The notes under the pieces are model-generated. The model was given only the letters and a program-made list of their open reading frames with translations. It searched no databases and was not told the origin of the DNA. A stretch of DNA of 64,000 nucleotides from Ignavibacteriota bacterium (GTDB taxonomy: Bacteria > Bacteroidota > Ignavibacteria > Tepidaquicellales > OLB5), in NCBI GenBank assembly GCA_003820375.1, contig RPQH01000010.1:1-64000 (forward strand). Reading direction: 5' to 3'. Position numbers and translations under genes: made by a program. This document shows positions 25,390 through 34,290 of the stretch, piece after piece. The stretch's first letter is position 1. Each line of letters starts with the position of its first letter.

Positions 25390-26016
25390 ATGGCATACGA
25401 ATGGAAATTCAATCCCAGACCTTATTCTGACGAAGAGGCAAAAACATTATTAAAAGATGTTGTCAGTCCTGAAACAACTGACTGGCACTACAACACACAT
25501 CATAAGGGCTACGTTACTTTCCTGAACAATATTGAAAACGCACTTGAAGCCGTTGACAGGTCAAAAGCTAACGGCAACTATTCTGAAGTCGGCGAATTAA
25601 AAAGAAGATTAACATGGAATCATTCCGGTGCATTACTGCATGACCTTTACTGGGAATGCCTTGGCGGAGACGGTGATATGAATAAAGGAAAAGATATTAT
25701 TAAAGCTATTGAAAAAGATTTTGGTTCTTTAGATAATTGGAAAGCTGATTTCAAAGCTTGTGCAGTTGCAGCCAAATTAAGCGGCTGGGGCTTGCTTGTT
25801 TATGATAAGCTTTATTCAGGTAGACTGATAAATGTATTTGTTGATGAACATCAGTACGGAGCTATTTGGGGCGGCATTCCTTTAATAGCATGTGATGTGT
25901 TTGAACATGCATATTATCATAAAGACGGCCCTGGAAGAGTTAAATACATTGATAACTTGATGAATAATCTTCACTGGGGCAGAATTAACGATAGGTTTAA
26001 CAAATTTTGTAAATAA
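25390..26016 (+). CDS. superoxide dismutase, Fe/Mn family
   Basis: This 208-residue enzyme dismutates superoxide to oxygen and hydrogen peroxide. The likely metal ligands are H33 (DWHYNTHH), H84 (ALLHDLYW), D169 and H173 (DVFEHAYY), and the tyrosine of HHKGYV is conserved. The family signature GWGLLVYDK and the DVFEHAYYH end are present. Iron or manganese use cannot be decided. An ORF start exists at 25366, but ATG 25390 (MAYEWKF) has AGGAGA 13 bp upstream and matches family starts. No signal peptide is seen, so it is cytoplasmic. The stop codon is adjacent to the TTG start of the next lipoprotein gene. Confidence 0.93.
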   Translation: MAYEWKFNPRPYSDEEAKTLLKDVVSPETTDWHYNTHHKGYVTFLNNIENALEAVDRSKANGNYSEVGELKRRLTWNHSGALLHDLYWECLGGDGDMNKGKDIIKAIEKDFGSLDNWKADFKACAVAAKLSGWGLLVYDKLYSGRLINVFVDEHQYGAIWGGIPLIACDVFEHAYYHKDGPGRVKYIDNLMNNLHWGRINDRFNKFCK

Positions 26017-26577
26017 TTGAAAAATATACTATTCATTTTAACATTTTTTTTATTATTTTCCATAGTTGGATGCGGAAAGAAGTCTGATAATACAGATCAG
26101 ACTTCTTCCAATAATAAAAACAGCTTCTCATGGAAAGATGACCTTAAGATTTCCGATATACCCGAATTTCCCGTTAAGGGATATATTAATGGAGAAGAAA
26201 TTTCGTTCTCATATATAAATTTTGAAAAATGGCGCGGAACAAATGATAATGTCATTAATTTCTCAACTGCAAAACCTGAGCAGCCATGCGGCTTTATAGA
26301 GAATTTTAAAGGTTTTCAATTGATGAATAAGGGCAGCGCTATTACAGGAGAAATCATCAAAGGTAAATTTGATGAAGATACAAAAACTTATACCGCTTTT
26401 TTCAAATTCACATCAAGTGATGGCAGTCCTGTAAAATCAGCTTCATCATGGAACTGTGCATTGAAAATTGATAACAATACCGATAAACTTGTATCCGGCA
26501 GAATAGCGTTATGCTTCAATGATGACAAAAAAAGCTGGATAGCCGGGAAATTCGAAGCAGCTATATGCAATAACTAA
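26017..26577 (+). CDS. putative lipoprotein of unknown function
   Basis: This 186-residue protein starts at TTG immediately after the superoxide dismutase stop codon. The signal sequence MKNILFILTFFLLFSIVGC ends in a lipobox with the lipid-anchored cysteine (VGC). The mature part is beta-rich, with FPVKGYINGEEISFSYINFE near its start, and four more cysteines, possibly in two disulfides. I do not recognise a domain. It is followed 32 bp later by another lipoprotein gene, so the two are probably cotranscribed with sod. The start codon is uncertain because no ribosome site is visible. Confidence 0.75.
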   Translation: MKNILFILTFFLLFSIVGCGKKSDNTDQTSSNNKNSFSWKDDLKISDIPEFPVKGYINGEEISFSYINFEKWRGTNDNVINFSTAKPEQPCGFIENFKGFQLMNKGSAITGEIIKGKFDEDTKTYTAFFKFTSSDGSPVKSASSWNCALKIDNNTDKLVSGRIALCFNDDKKSWIAGKFEAAICNN

Positions 26578-26609
26578 TAAACAAAAATTCATTAATTAAA
26601 TATCTTAAT

Positions 26610-27098
26610 ATGTTACGTGAAAAGATTCCGGTATTATTTTTAATTGTTCTTTTTGCAAGCTTTGTTATTACAGGATGCGGAAAAAAAGAGAGCACTGATA
26701 CAACAAACAGCGATAAAAAAGAAGAAGTAAAACCGGGCGGAGAACAGGAAAAAGTTCCCGATAAAACAGCTACAACCAATGACCTGGGTCTTAAGCCGGG
26801 AATGCCTGCTGATTATCCGGCAGAAGTTCCACAGCCAAAGAATTCAAAGATCCTTGGATATCTGAATACTTCAGACGGAATGACTGTTAATTTTGAATCC
26901 GATGACAGACCCCGTGATATTTTTACGGATTTTTCATCACAGCTTGAAAAGAACGGGTATAAAAAGAATGATGGTGATTTGATGAATGATGACGGCGGCA
27001 TGGCATTATGGCAAAAAGAAAAGAAGGAAGTCGGTGTTATGATTGCATGGAATAAAGAAAGCAAAAAATCACAAGTTACTATTACTTATAAGATGTGA
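26610..27098 (+). CDS. putative lipoprotein of the GMPxDYP paralogous family
   Basis: This 162-residue protein has a signal with lipobox VITGC at residues 20-24, followed by a charged linker (residues 26-57). The mature domain starts at LGLKPGMPADYPAEVPQP and matches the exported protein at 16514-16972 over about 90 residues, including NSKILGYLNTSDGMTVNFES, EKNGYKKN, and GGMALWQKEKKEVGVMIAW. The matching copy has no lipobox, so the two paralogues are placed differently in the envelope. Function is unknown. The gene follows the lipoprotein at 26017 by 32 bp, and its stop overlaps the GTG start of the HzsA-like gene. Confidence 0.8.
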   Translation: MLREKIPVLFLIVLFASFVITGCGKKESTDTTNSDKKEEVKPGGEQEKVPDKTATTNDLGLKPGMPADYPAEVPQPKNSKILGYLNTSDGMTVNFESDDRPRDIFTDFSSQLEKNGYKKNDGDLMNDDGGMALWQKEKKEVGVMIAWNKESKKSQVTITYKM

Positions 27099-29587
27099 TA
27101 AAATTGTTAAAACATATCATAAAAATATTAGGCCTGGTAGTGATACCGGGCTTTCTGATATTAGTACAGGAGATTAATGCCCAATACTCCCCGGTAGTTT
27201 TTGTATCAAGAAACCTGGTGCAAAACGGGAATGTGTACTATCTGCAATCGGGGTTGCTTCCCGGAATGGGGGCGTTTTCACGGTTTGCAGTTGTTGGCGG
27301 TAAGCTATTGGTCAGAGAAAGCAGCGGCACTGTTAGAACACTTGTAGATAGTTCTATAAGCTTTAATGGCATTACTTTAATTGATGTATCAGACCCTGAT
27401 GTTTTTTGGAATGCTTCAAAAATTTTATTTGCAGGTATTGAACACAGGGATTCAAGCTGGAGAATTTATGAAATAAACTCCAATGGTTCTAATTTCAGAC
27501 AGGTTACCTTTTCAAACAGAAATATTGACCTTTCTCAATTTGGAACAATTGCTTATAAGTTCTTTAAGTATGATGATATTGACCCGTGCTATTTACCTGA
27601 TGGAAGGATTTGTTTTGCAAGTACCAGGTACCCGTCACTTTCGGAAATGAGTGCAAGAACAACCAATTTGTATGTTATAAATTCAGACGGTTCAAATCTT
27701 CACCGCATTACGACAGAAAGAAACGGTGCTGAAGAACCAACAGTTGACCCCATATCCGGCAGAATAGTTTACTCCCGCTGGTGGCTGAACATCGATATGC
27801 CTGCATTAACACAAAGCGGATTAACACGCGATTCTGGAATTGCTCTGTCTAAGGATGTTGCAAATATTTGGCAAACAGCTATTATTAATACTGATGGTGA
27901 TGCACTGGAATTATTCAGCGGTCATCCAGAATCGAGAATAAATTTAAGTTCTTACAAACCGTTTATTATGAGCAATGGCAGCCTGCTAAGTGTATTTGTT
28001 CCGCACACTCCAATGTTTTACACATCGGGAAGCACCGGAATAAAATGGAATAATAAAAGGATCAGCTACCCTCAGCATGTATCAGGCGTTGATGCAAATA
28101 CAATGCAGTATTATATTCAAAACCCTCCTTCATTTGGTACAATGCAGCCGCCTTATGCAACTGACCCAATCCAGTTACCTGATGGGAAAATATTAATTTC
28201 ATATGCAACGCAAGTTGTGAACCAGGATTACGGTTTATATACGATCAATCTTGACGGAACAGGATTGCAGTTATTTTACGATATACCCGGCAAACTTGAA
28301 CTGAATACGGCTGTACTTCTTCCAAAGACAATACCGCCAATCAGACAAGATTTTGTTACTAATATTAGTGATGAATTGCCTCCAACATCAGATCCCGGGT
28401 CTTATTTTAAAAACGGGGGATTCAGGTTTGACTGTGTGAATATTTTTACAAACGGTGAAGTTGATGAGCCTATGACGGATGCTCCGCCAATAACTAAAAA
28501 TGCCAGGATGGATTTTTTTCTTAACTTCCAGAGAAAAGATTCACTTGGACTTGATACTGCAATTAAATTTCAAAGTATGCCGGTAGAATATGCCGGTGGT
28601 GTGCACATGGATTTTGCTCCGGCTGATGTTGCTATGTTTGAACAGGTTATTGATTCTTCCGGAAGAGTTTTAATTGGCTCCAAAAACCAAATAGCACATG
28701 TAACAGGTATGAACTTCGGCAGACCGGGAACAGGTACTAAGTGTGTAGGCTGTCATGCAGGGCATACAACCATACCTGTACCTCCTACAATAAGCGAAGG
28801 ACAATTATTTAATGTTTCAACATCGGCAAATGTAACTCAGAGTTCTTACAAATTTGTGAATGATTCAGTTCAGTTTCCGGGAAAAAGAGTTGTGGATAGA
28901 AAAGCAAGGAATGATTCCTTAAGGGTAAACTGGATTGCAAATGGTACAACTAATGAATTTGTTGAGCTTCAATGGGATTTACCGGTTGATGTAAGGAGCT
29001 TAAAGCTTTATAATGTTAAGCCAAATCCACAGACAAATACCAACATACAGGTGAATGACTGTGAGATTTATTTATTTTATCAAAACGTTGTAGTGTCTCA
29101 CATTTCATCAACAGGTTTTTTAAGCGTTAACGGTACAAGCTTCCAGTTTAGTGGATTGCCTAAAATAGATAAAGCAAAAATTATTATTAAATCTTTCTCG
29201 GGTTTAGTGAATGGTGAAAATCGTGCTGCACTTGCCGAAGTGGAAACAGATGCCAGAATTTCTTACTACGATGTGATTGGAATAAAACAAATATCTTCAA
29301 TTGCTGATGGATATTATTTATCGCAGAACTTTCCGAATCCCTTTAATCCTGCAACAAAAATTTCTTATTCAATCCCAAAGCCGGGTTTTGTTAAACTGGT
29401 TGTGTACGATATAACCGGAAGAGAAGTGAATACACCGGTAGACCAATTGCAGATGATTGGAACATACAATGTAGAATTTAACGGAAGCGGTCTAGCCAGC
29501 GGAATATATTTTTATCAATTGACAATCAGCAATGAACAATCAGCAAAGATGTACAGAGAGACGAAGAAAATGGTACTGATAAGGTAG
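27095..29587 (+). CDS. secreted HzsA-like beta-propeller protein with haem-c site and type IX sorting domain
   Basis: This 830-residue protein starts at GTG 27095, overlapping the previous stop by four bases. A signal peptide covers about residues 1-30. Residues 30-450 form a TolB-like propeller with the phrase DIDPCYLPDGRICFASTRYP, recalling the hydrazine synthase alpha-like family. A CXXCH haem-c motif C550-V-G-C553-H554 lies in KCVGCHAGH. The C-terminal 75 residues carry the type IX sorting tail (LSQNFPNPFNPATKISYSIP ... NGSGLASGIYFYQ). It is therefore expected to be exported to the cell surface. I infer a redox or ligand-binding role; the name HzsA does not imply anammox chemistry. It ends the sod-lipoprotein run. 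Confidence 0.75.
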   Translation: MIKLLKHIIKILGLVVIPGFLILVQEINAQYSPVVFVSRNLVQNGNVYYLQSGLLPGMGAFSRFAVVGGKLLVRESSGTVRTLVDSSISFNGITLIDVSDPDVFWNASKILFAGIEHRDSSWRIYEINSNGSNFRQVTFSNRNIDLSQFGTIAYKFFKYDDIDPCYLPDGRICFASTRYPSLSEMSARTTNLYVINSDGSNLHRITTERNGAEEPTVDPISGRIVYSRWWLNIDMPALTQSGLTRDSGIALSKDVANIWQTAIINTDGDALELFSGHPESRINLSSYKPFIMSNGSLLSVFVPHTPMFYTSGSTGIKWNNKRISYPQHVSGVDANTMQYYIQNPPSFGTMQPPYATDPIQLPDGKILISYATQVVNQDYGLYTINLDGTGLQLFYDIPGKLELNTAVLLPKTIPPIRQDFVTNISDELPPTSDPGSYFKNGGFRFDCVNIFTNGEVDEPMTDAPPITKNARMDFFLNFQRKDSLGLDTAIKFQSMPVEYAGGVHMDFAPADVAMFEQVIDSSGRVLIGSKNQIAHVTGMNFGRPGTGTKCVGCHAGHTTIPVPPTISEGQLFNVSTSANVTQSSYKFVNDSVQFPGKRVVDRKARNDSLRVNWIANGTTNEFVELQWDLPVDVRSLKLYNVKPNPQTNTNIQVNDCEIYLFYQNVVVSHISSTGFLSVNGTSFQFSGLPKIDKAKIIIKSFSGLVNGENRAALAEVETDARISYYDVIGIKQISSIADGYYLSQNFPNPFNPATKISYSIPKPGFVKLVVYDITGREVNTPVDQLQMIGTYNVEFNGSGLASGIYFYQLTISNEQSAKMYRETKKMVLIR

Positions 29588-29615
29588 CATCATATTTTAG
29601 ATTACTTGTATTGAG

Positions 29616-29859
29616 AAGCTTGAACCCCAGATTAACCCTGATTAATATGATTTGAATGATTTATCTTGCAAGAGATTGAAATTAATTCTACATGTATAAA
29701 TAAAGAAAAGTGTTTTGAGCACATATTTATATATTTTAGAATCTTTACAGCTTCACTATACACCAAAGTTTTGTTTTCGATTAAAAGAATCATTTATATT
29801 TATACGAAGAACTAATCATTCAAATCATATTAATCAGGGTTAATCTGGGGTTCAAGCTT
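29616..29859. repeat. inverted-repeat element with perfect 46-bp arms
   Basis: The arms 29616-29661 and 29814-29859 are exact reverse complements over 46 bp and enclose a 152-bp AT-rich loop without a reading frame. The arm sequence starts AAGCTTGAACCCCAGATTAA and is not palindromic internally. It fills most of the 329-bp gap between the HzsA-like gene and the ABC-F gene. No target duplication is obvious. Confidence 0.95.
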
Positions 29860-29916
29860 TACAACCACCCCATTTCTGACTTTAACATTCTTCCCTTAAT
29901 TATTATTTAGTGAGCT

Positions 29917-31776
29917 ATGAATTTACTTTCTGTTGAAAATCTGTCGAAAACCTATGGTACTAAGGTATTATTTAAGGAAATATCTTTTGGCTTAGATAAA
30001 GGTCAAAAGGCAGCACTTATTGCCCGTAACGGAACAGGCAAGTCTACTTTGCTTAAAATACTCAGCAGGCTTGAACATGCAGATGAAGGAAATATAACTT
30101 ACCGAAATGATATTAAAGTCGAGTATCTTCCGCAAGACCCGATATTAAACGAAGAGCTTAATGTGATTGAAACTATTCTTGATTCAAATAAACCTATTGC
30201 TAAAGCTGTAAAATATTATGAAGAATGTCTTGCAAATCCTGATGATAAGATAAGCTTAAATAAAGCTATCGAACTGATGGAATTGATGAAAGCATGGGAC
30301 TATGATTCCAAAATGAAACAGGTTCTCTATAAATTAAATATTACACAGCTTGATGCAAAAATTTCGACTCTTTCAGGCGGGCAAAAGAAGAGAGTATCAA
30401 TGGCAAAAGTTCTCATTGAAGAGCCCGACCTGATATATCTGGATGAACCAACCAATCATCTTGACCTGGACATGATAGAATGGCTAGAAGATTATTTGCT
30501 TAAGCAAAGCATAACATTACTAATGGTTACACATGACAGGTATTTTCTTGAAAGAGTTTGCAATGAAATCATTGAAATGGAAAACGGAACGTTATATAAA
30601 TACAACGGCAACTATTCATATTACATGGAGAAGAAGGCATTCCGCCTTGAGAGTGAAGAAAAAAATATTGAAAAGATGCAAAGCATATACCGTAACGAGC
30701 TTGAATGGATAAAACGCGGACCTAAAGCCAGGGGAACAAAAGCGAAATCAAGGATAGATAAATTTAACCTGCTTGAAGAAAAGCTTACCGGAGTTACTAA
30801 AGAAAGCGGAATGGAATTTAAAACCGCTTCCAAACGGCTCGGGGGAAAGATAATAGAACTGCATAATCTGTATAAGCAATTCGGTGATATTAAAATTATT
30901 GAAAACCTTAGTTATAAGTTCAGAAAATTTGAACGGCTTGGAATTGTTGGAAGAAACGGGACAGGTAAAACCACATTGCTTAACCTGATGACAGGATATA
31001 TGGAACCTGACGACGGAAGAATAGAAACAGGGAAGACCGTTGAGATAGGGTATTTTAAGCAGGATGGACTTATAGTAAAAGAGAATAAAAGGCTTATAGA
31101 TGTGATAAAAGAAATTGCAGAAGTTATAATGCTTGGAAACGGAAGGACAGTCACTGCCTCTCAATTCCTTGAAATGTTCTTATTTCCTTCTAATATGCAT
31201 TTTACACCTGTTTCAAAGCTAAGCGGGGGAGAGCGGAGGCGGTTATACCTGGTAACAGTTTTGATGAAGAATCCCAATTTCCTGATTCTGGATGAACCTA
31301 CAAATGACCTGGATATTATTACATTAAATGTTCTTGAAGAATACCTGGATAATTTCAAAGGTTGCCTGGTGGTTGTCACCCACGACAGGTATTTTATGGA
31401 TAAGCTTGTTGACCATTTATTTATTTTCGAAGGAGACGGTAAGATAAAAGATTTTAACGGAAATTACATAGAATACAGGGAAGAACAAAAGATTACCGAA
31501 AGTGAACTAGCAAGAGAATTAAATTCTCAAAGAGAGGTTATTCCAAAACCGGCTAAGCCAAAAACCCGTTTAAGCTATAATGAGAAGCGGGAGTATGAAA
31601 AGCTTGAAATAGAAATCCTTGAACTGGAAAGAAGGAAAAACGAAATAAATGAAATTATGAATTCAGGGTTAACTGATTATTTAAAATTAAACGAACTCTC
31701 AAAAGAGCTGGTGAAAACAATGCAGCTTATAGATGAGAAAACACACAGGTGGCTGGAGCTCTCGGAATATGAATAA
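29917..31776 (+). CDS. ABC-F family ATP-binding protein (Uup-like)
   Basis: This 619-residue protein has two ABC cassettes and no membrane segments. Cassette 1 has ARNGTGKST, LSGGQKKRV and LIYLDEPTNHLD; cassette 2 has GRNGTGKTT, LSGGERRRL and FLILDEPTNDLD. The P-site tRNA-interaction segment lies between the cassettes. The C-terminal 80 residues form a charged coiled coil, which points to the Uup subgroup. ABC-F proteins act on ribosomes and affect translation; some protect against antibiotics, which the sequence cannot show. It is transcribed alone and faces the minus-strand FG-GAP gene. Confidence 0.9.
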   Translation: MNLLSVENLSKTYGTKVLFKEISFGLDKGQKAALIARNGTGKSTLLKILSRLEHADEGNITYRNDIKVEYLPQDPILNEELNVIETILDSNKPIAKAVKYYEECLANPDDKISLNKAIELMELMKAWDYDSKMKQVLYKLNITQLDAKISTLSGGQKKRVSMAKVLIEEPDLIYLDEPTNHLDLDMIEWLEDYLLKQSITLLMVTHDRYFLERVCNEIIEMENGTLYKYNGNYSYYMEKKAFRLESEEKNIEKMQSIYRNELEWIKRGPKARGTKAKSRIDKFNLLEEKLTGVTKESGMEFKTASKRLGGKIIELHNLYKQFGDIKIIENLSYKFRKFERLGIVGRNGTGKTTLLNLMTGYMEPDDGRIETGKTVEIGYFKQDGLIVKENKRLIDVIKEIAEVIMLGNGRTVTASQFLEMFLFPSNMHFTPVSKLSGGERRRLYLVTVLMKNPNFLILDEPTNDLDIITLNVLEEYLDNFKGCLVVVTHDRYFMDKLVDHLFIFEGDGKIKDFNGNYIEYREEQKITESELARELNSQREVIPKPAKPKTRLSYNEKREYEKLEIEILELERRKNEINEIMNSGLTDYLKLNELSKELVKTMQLIDEKTHRWLELSEYE

Positions 31777-31782
31777 ATATAT

Positions 31783-31815
31783 TGCAGGAAGAAACTATAA
31801 TAATTTCTTCCTGCA
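31783..31815. terminator. 12-bp stem between convergent genes
   Basis: TGCAGGAAGAAA at 31783-31794 pairs perfectly with TTTCTTCCTGCA at 31804-31815 across nine bases. It lies between the ABC-F gene and the FG-GAP gene, which end toward it from both sides. It could act in both directions, although the flanking T-runs are short. Confidence 0.65.
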
Positions 31816-31825
31816 TAAAAAATTA

Positions 31826-32353
31826 TTATTTACCTAAGATTGCAATTACGAGTACTACTATTACAAGTACTAATATTATTGTAATCAGGGTACCGGTATC
31901 AAGGTCTAGTGCATTTTCAGAATAAAGCACGCGGTACTCATTCTTCTTTGTATCCTTATCATATCCTTTTTCTTTTACAGCAAACATATCAAGGTCACCG
32001 TCTCCGTCTTTGTCAGCAAAAAACACAGGCATTGGTAAACCGTTTAAAATTGCCGGTACATTATATTTATCATAATGTTTGTTTTCCAGAACAAACACAG
32101 GCTGTTCAAGTGTACCCGTATTCTTATAATATTCAACATTCCCTTTATTGAAATATAGAATATCAAAATCACCGTCTTTGTCTACATCAACAAATGCAGG
32201 ATCTTTAATATTTAAGTTGTTATGTACATAAGAATCAGACAGTTTCTCTATAGCTGCCTTTGTGAACAAAGGTTTGTTGTTATCGGCTAAAGCAGCGGAA
32301 TTGAAAAAAATTATGGCAATAATTAACAGGAAAAGATTTAATTTCGTATTCAT
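31826..32353 (-). CDS. exported FG-GAP/VCBS repeat protein with C-terminal membrane segment
   Basis: This 175-residue protein has a signal peptide (MNTKLNLFLLIIAIIFFNSAALA) and two short calcium-binding loops of FG-GAP type, DVDKDGDFDILYF and DKDGDGDLDMFAV. A hydrophobic C-terminal helix (LITIILVLVIVVLVIAILGK) spans the last 20 residues. The topology is that of a periplasmic protein anchored by its C-terminus. FG-GAP repeats often form integrin-like propellers, but two repeats are too few for one. Function unknown. It faces the ABC-F gene. Confidence 0.7.
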   Translation of the reverse strand: MNTKLNLFLLIIAIIFFNSAALADNNKPLFTKAAIEKLSDSYVHNNLNIKDPAFVDVDKDGDFDILYFNKGNVEYYKNTGTLEQPVFVLENKHYDKYNVPAILNGLPMPVFFADKDGDGDLDMFAVKEKGYDKDTKKNEYRVLYSENALDLDTGTLITIILVLVIVVLVIAILGK

Positions 32354-32890
32354 GGTTTCCTCGTTTTTATTTTTATAAAAATATTCATTAATTCAAGTAT
32401 TTTCAATAGCTTGTCCATCATAAAATAGAAAACCTTGAATAAATTAAAATAGTGCCCCTTTTTTTTCAATGACGAATGACGAATGAAGAATGAAGAATGG
32501 TGAATTGAAAAGCAGATTGAAGATTGCAGATTACAGATTACAGATTGGAGATTGCAGAGGAGATTCAGTTCCCCCTTTCGAAGGGGGCTAGGGGGATGAT
32601 TACTTTCGTATAAGAATATTTATTATTTCTTGCATATTGTTTCATCATTAAACAGAAATTTTCCAGCAATTATATTTTTCCGGTTAATGTTAAACTCATC
32701 CCCCTAGCCCCCTTCGAAAGGGGGAACTGAATCCTGAATATTTTGATACAGGTTCGTATCATTTATGGGATAACCCGGGGAGTACCCACTTCGCTTTCCT
32801 ATATTAGGAAATTTACCCAATAATTAAAATCATTGACTTATTAAATTTTGCTGAAAATGTTTGAGCTCGCAATTTCTTTCTCTGCAGATG
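32354..32890. other. gene-free repeat spacer
   Basis: No gene is seen. It contains a degraded tandem repeat of AGATTGCAG/ATTACAGATT units at about 32515-32560, the 38-bp inverted-repeat element at 32562-32733, and a TACCCACTTCGC motif at about 32780. The FG-GAP gene promoter should lie in the first 60 bp after 32353 on the minus strand. Confidence 0.6.
32562..32733. repeat. inverted-repeat element with perfect 38-bp arms (REP doublet)
   Basis: The arms 32562-32599 and 32696-32733 are exact reverse complements over 38 bp and enclose a 96-bp AT-rich loop. Each arm contains the palindrome CCCCCTTTCGAAGGGGG followed by CTAGGGGGATGA, so the pair can fold in several ways. One arm also occurs alone at 376-407. 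This is the clearest REPIN-like unit in the window. Confidence 0.95.
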
Positions 32891-33247
32891 CTACCAATCA
32901 AAAAATTTGAACTTCTTCTTTTTCTTTTCCACAAAAACGTCGCCGTCTTCTATTTTGGTTTTAAATGTATCAAGTTTTGAACTGACAATATTAAAATCAG
33001 GAGGGACTTTCCCTGTTTCCAGATGAAACTGGTAGCCATGAATAGGGCAGGACACGTAAAGGTTTTTATCTACCATACCTTCATGCATAACATGTGAATG
33101 GTTGTGAGGGCAGGTGTTTTCTACTGCATAAACTTTGTCGTTGATACGGAAGACAGCAATATCGGTCTCTCCGTCCAATGAAAAACTTTTTCCTCTTTTG
33201 TTTTCAAGCTCTGAAAGCTTACATACTTTAATAAATTCTTCAGGCAT
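32891..33247 (-). CDS. Rieske [2Fe-2S] domain protein
   Basis: This 118-residue soluble protein has the Rieske ligands C46 and H48 in TCPHNH and C67 and H70 in SCPIHG. The layout resembles a small Rieske ferredoxin or NirD subunit, that is, an electron carrier. It lacks a membrane anchor. The start overlaps the end of the upstream MBL-fold hydrolase gene by 8 bp, so both are one operon, transcribed leftward with the hydrolase first. Its partner oxidoreductase is not in the window. Confidence 0.85.
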   Translation of the reverse strand: MPEEFIKVCKLSELENKRGKSFSLDGETDIAVFRINDKVYAVENTCPHNHSHVMHEGMVDKNLYVSCPIHGYQFHLETGKVPPDFNIVSSKLDTFKTKIEDGDVFVEKKKKKFKFFDW

Positions 33248-34112
33248 TTATGCTGCTTTCTATACTTTTTAATTGTTTCTTTTCTTTGATGTAAAAACCT
33301 TTTTCATTCCGGCCAATTGTGCATGCTTCTGTAAACGGGTCGTGTTCAAAAAATATAAGCCATTCATCAGCAGATGCAAGAGGCAAATATTTCTTTTTCT
33401 CTTCAAGTGTTGTTAAAGGATAAAGATCATAGCTCATTATATATGGTATATGCACATGAGATGCCATAGGCATCAGATCTGCTGCAAATAAAACTGTATT
33501 TGAGTCATCACATATTTTCACCATTTGCTGGAATGGTGTATGGCCGTTAATTATGTGAAGTTCTACAAAATCGTCAAAATTTTTATTACCTTCAATTAAC
33601 TTTAAATTGCCCTTCTTTTCAAGCAGTAAAAAGTTTTCGGGAATAAAGCTTGCCTTATCACGCTCGGTCGGATTGTTAGCCCATTCCCAGTGCCGCTTTT
33701 GTAAATGATGTACAGCATTGGGAAAAGTTACCTGCAGATTGCCTTCTTCATCATAATAGGTCGAACCACCGGCATGATCAAAATGCAGATGAGTTAAAAT
33801 TACATCGGTTATATCTTCTTTCAGGATGCCAAGCTTGAACAGCTCTTTCTCAAGAATATATTCCGAATGGTCTATGCCGTATATTTCATTGAACTTCTCA
33901 GATGTCTTATGACCGATTCCATTATCAATTAAAATTCTTTTATTATCCGAAACAAGCAGCAATGCTCTCATGCACATATCTATCCTGTTCTTTTCATCGG
34001 CTGGATTTGTTTTTGACCATAAAGGTTTAGGAACAACACCAAACATTGCACCGCCATCAAGACGGAACAACCCTGTTTGTATTGAATGTAATTTATATTC
34101 TCCTATTTGCAT
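33240..34112 (-). CDS. MBL-fold metallo-hydrolase
   Basis: This 290-residue protein has the metallo-beta-lactamase zinc motif H108-x-H110-x-D112-H113 (THLHFDHAGG), a second ligand region at HHLQKRHWEW and INGHTPFQQMV, and FAADLMPMA. The family acts on small esters, thioesters, lactones or RNA; the substrate here is not evident. No signal peptide is visible, so it is probably cytoplasmic. It overlaps the Rieske gene by 8 bp. A redox-linked hydrolysis or detoxification step is one possible inference for the pair. Confidence 0.85.
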   Translation of the reverse strand: MQIGEYKLHSIQTGLFRLDGGAMFGVVPKPLWSKTNPADEKNRIDMCMRALLLVSDNKRILIDNGIGHKTSEKFNEIYGIDHSEYILEKELFKLGILKEDITDVILTHLHFDHAGGSTYYDEEGNLQVTFPNAVHHLQKRHWEWANNPTERDKASFIPENFLLLEKKGNLKLIEGNKNFDDFVELHIINGHTPFQQMVKICDDSNTVLFAADLMPMASHVHIPYIMSYDLYPLTTLEEKKKYLPLASADEWLIFFEHDPFTEACTIGRNEKGFYIKEKKQLKSIESSINA

Positions 34113-34290
34113 TGTAAAACTTTATATTTTATAAAATCGGATTATAACTGAATCAAATCTCAAATCTCAAGTCACACATCTCAAATCAAAATAACCTTCC
34201 AACTTTTCAACCTTTTGAGCTTTTAGCAAAATCCCCCTTTAGCGGAATCGATTTTTCAATCTGCAACATGAAACCTGCAACCTTCAACCA

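Noticed and set aside
27095-29587. Hydrazine synthase subunit, hence an anammox organism
   Set aside because: Only general HzsA-like features and one CXXCH are seen; other hydrazine synthase subunits are absent and the protein carries a type IX sorting tail.
29588-29916. Small gene inside the loop of the 46-bp inverted repeat
   Set aside because: Stops interrupt all frames within the loop and no start with a ribosome site is present.
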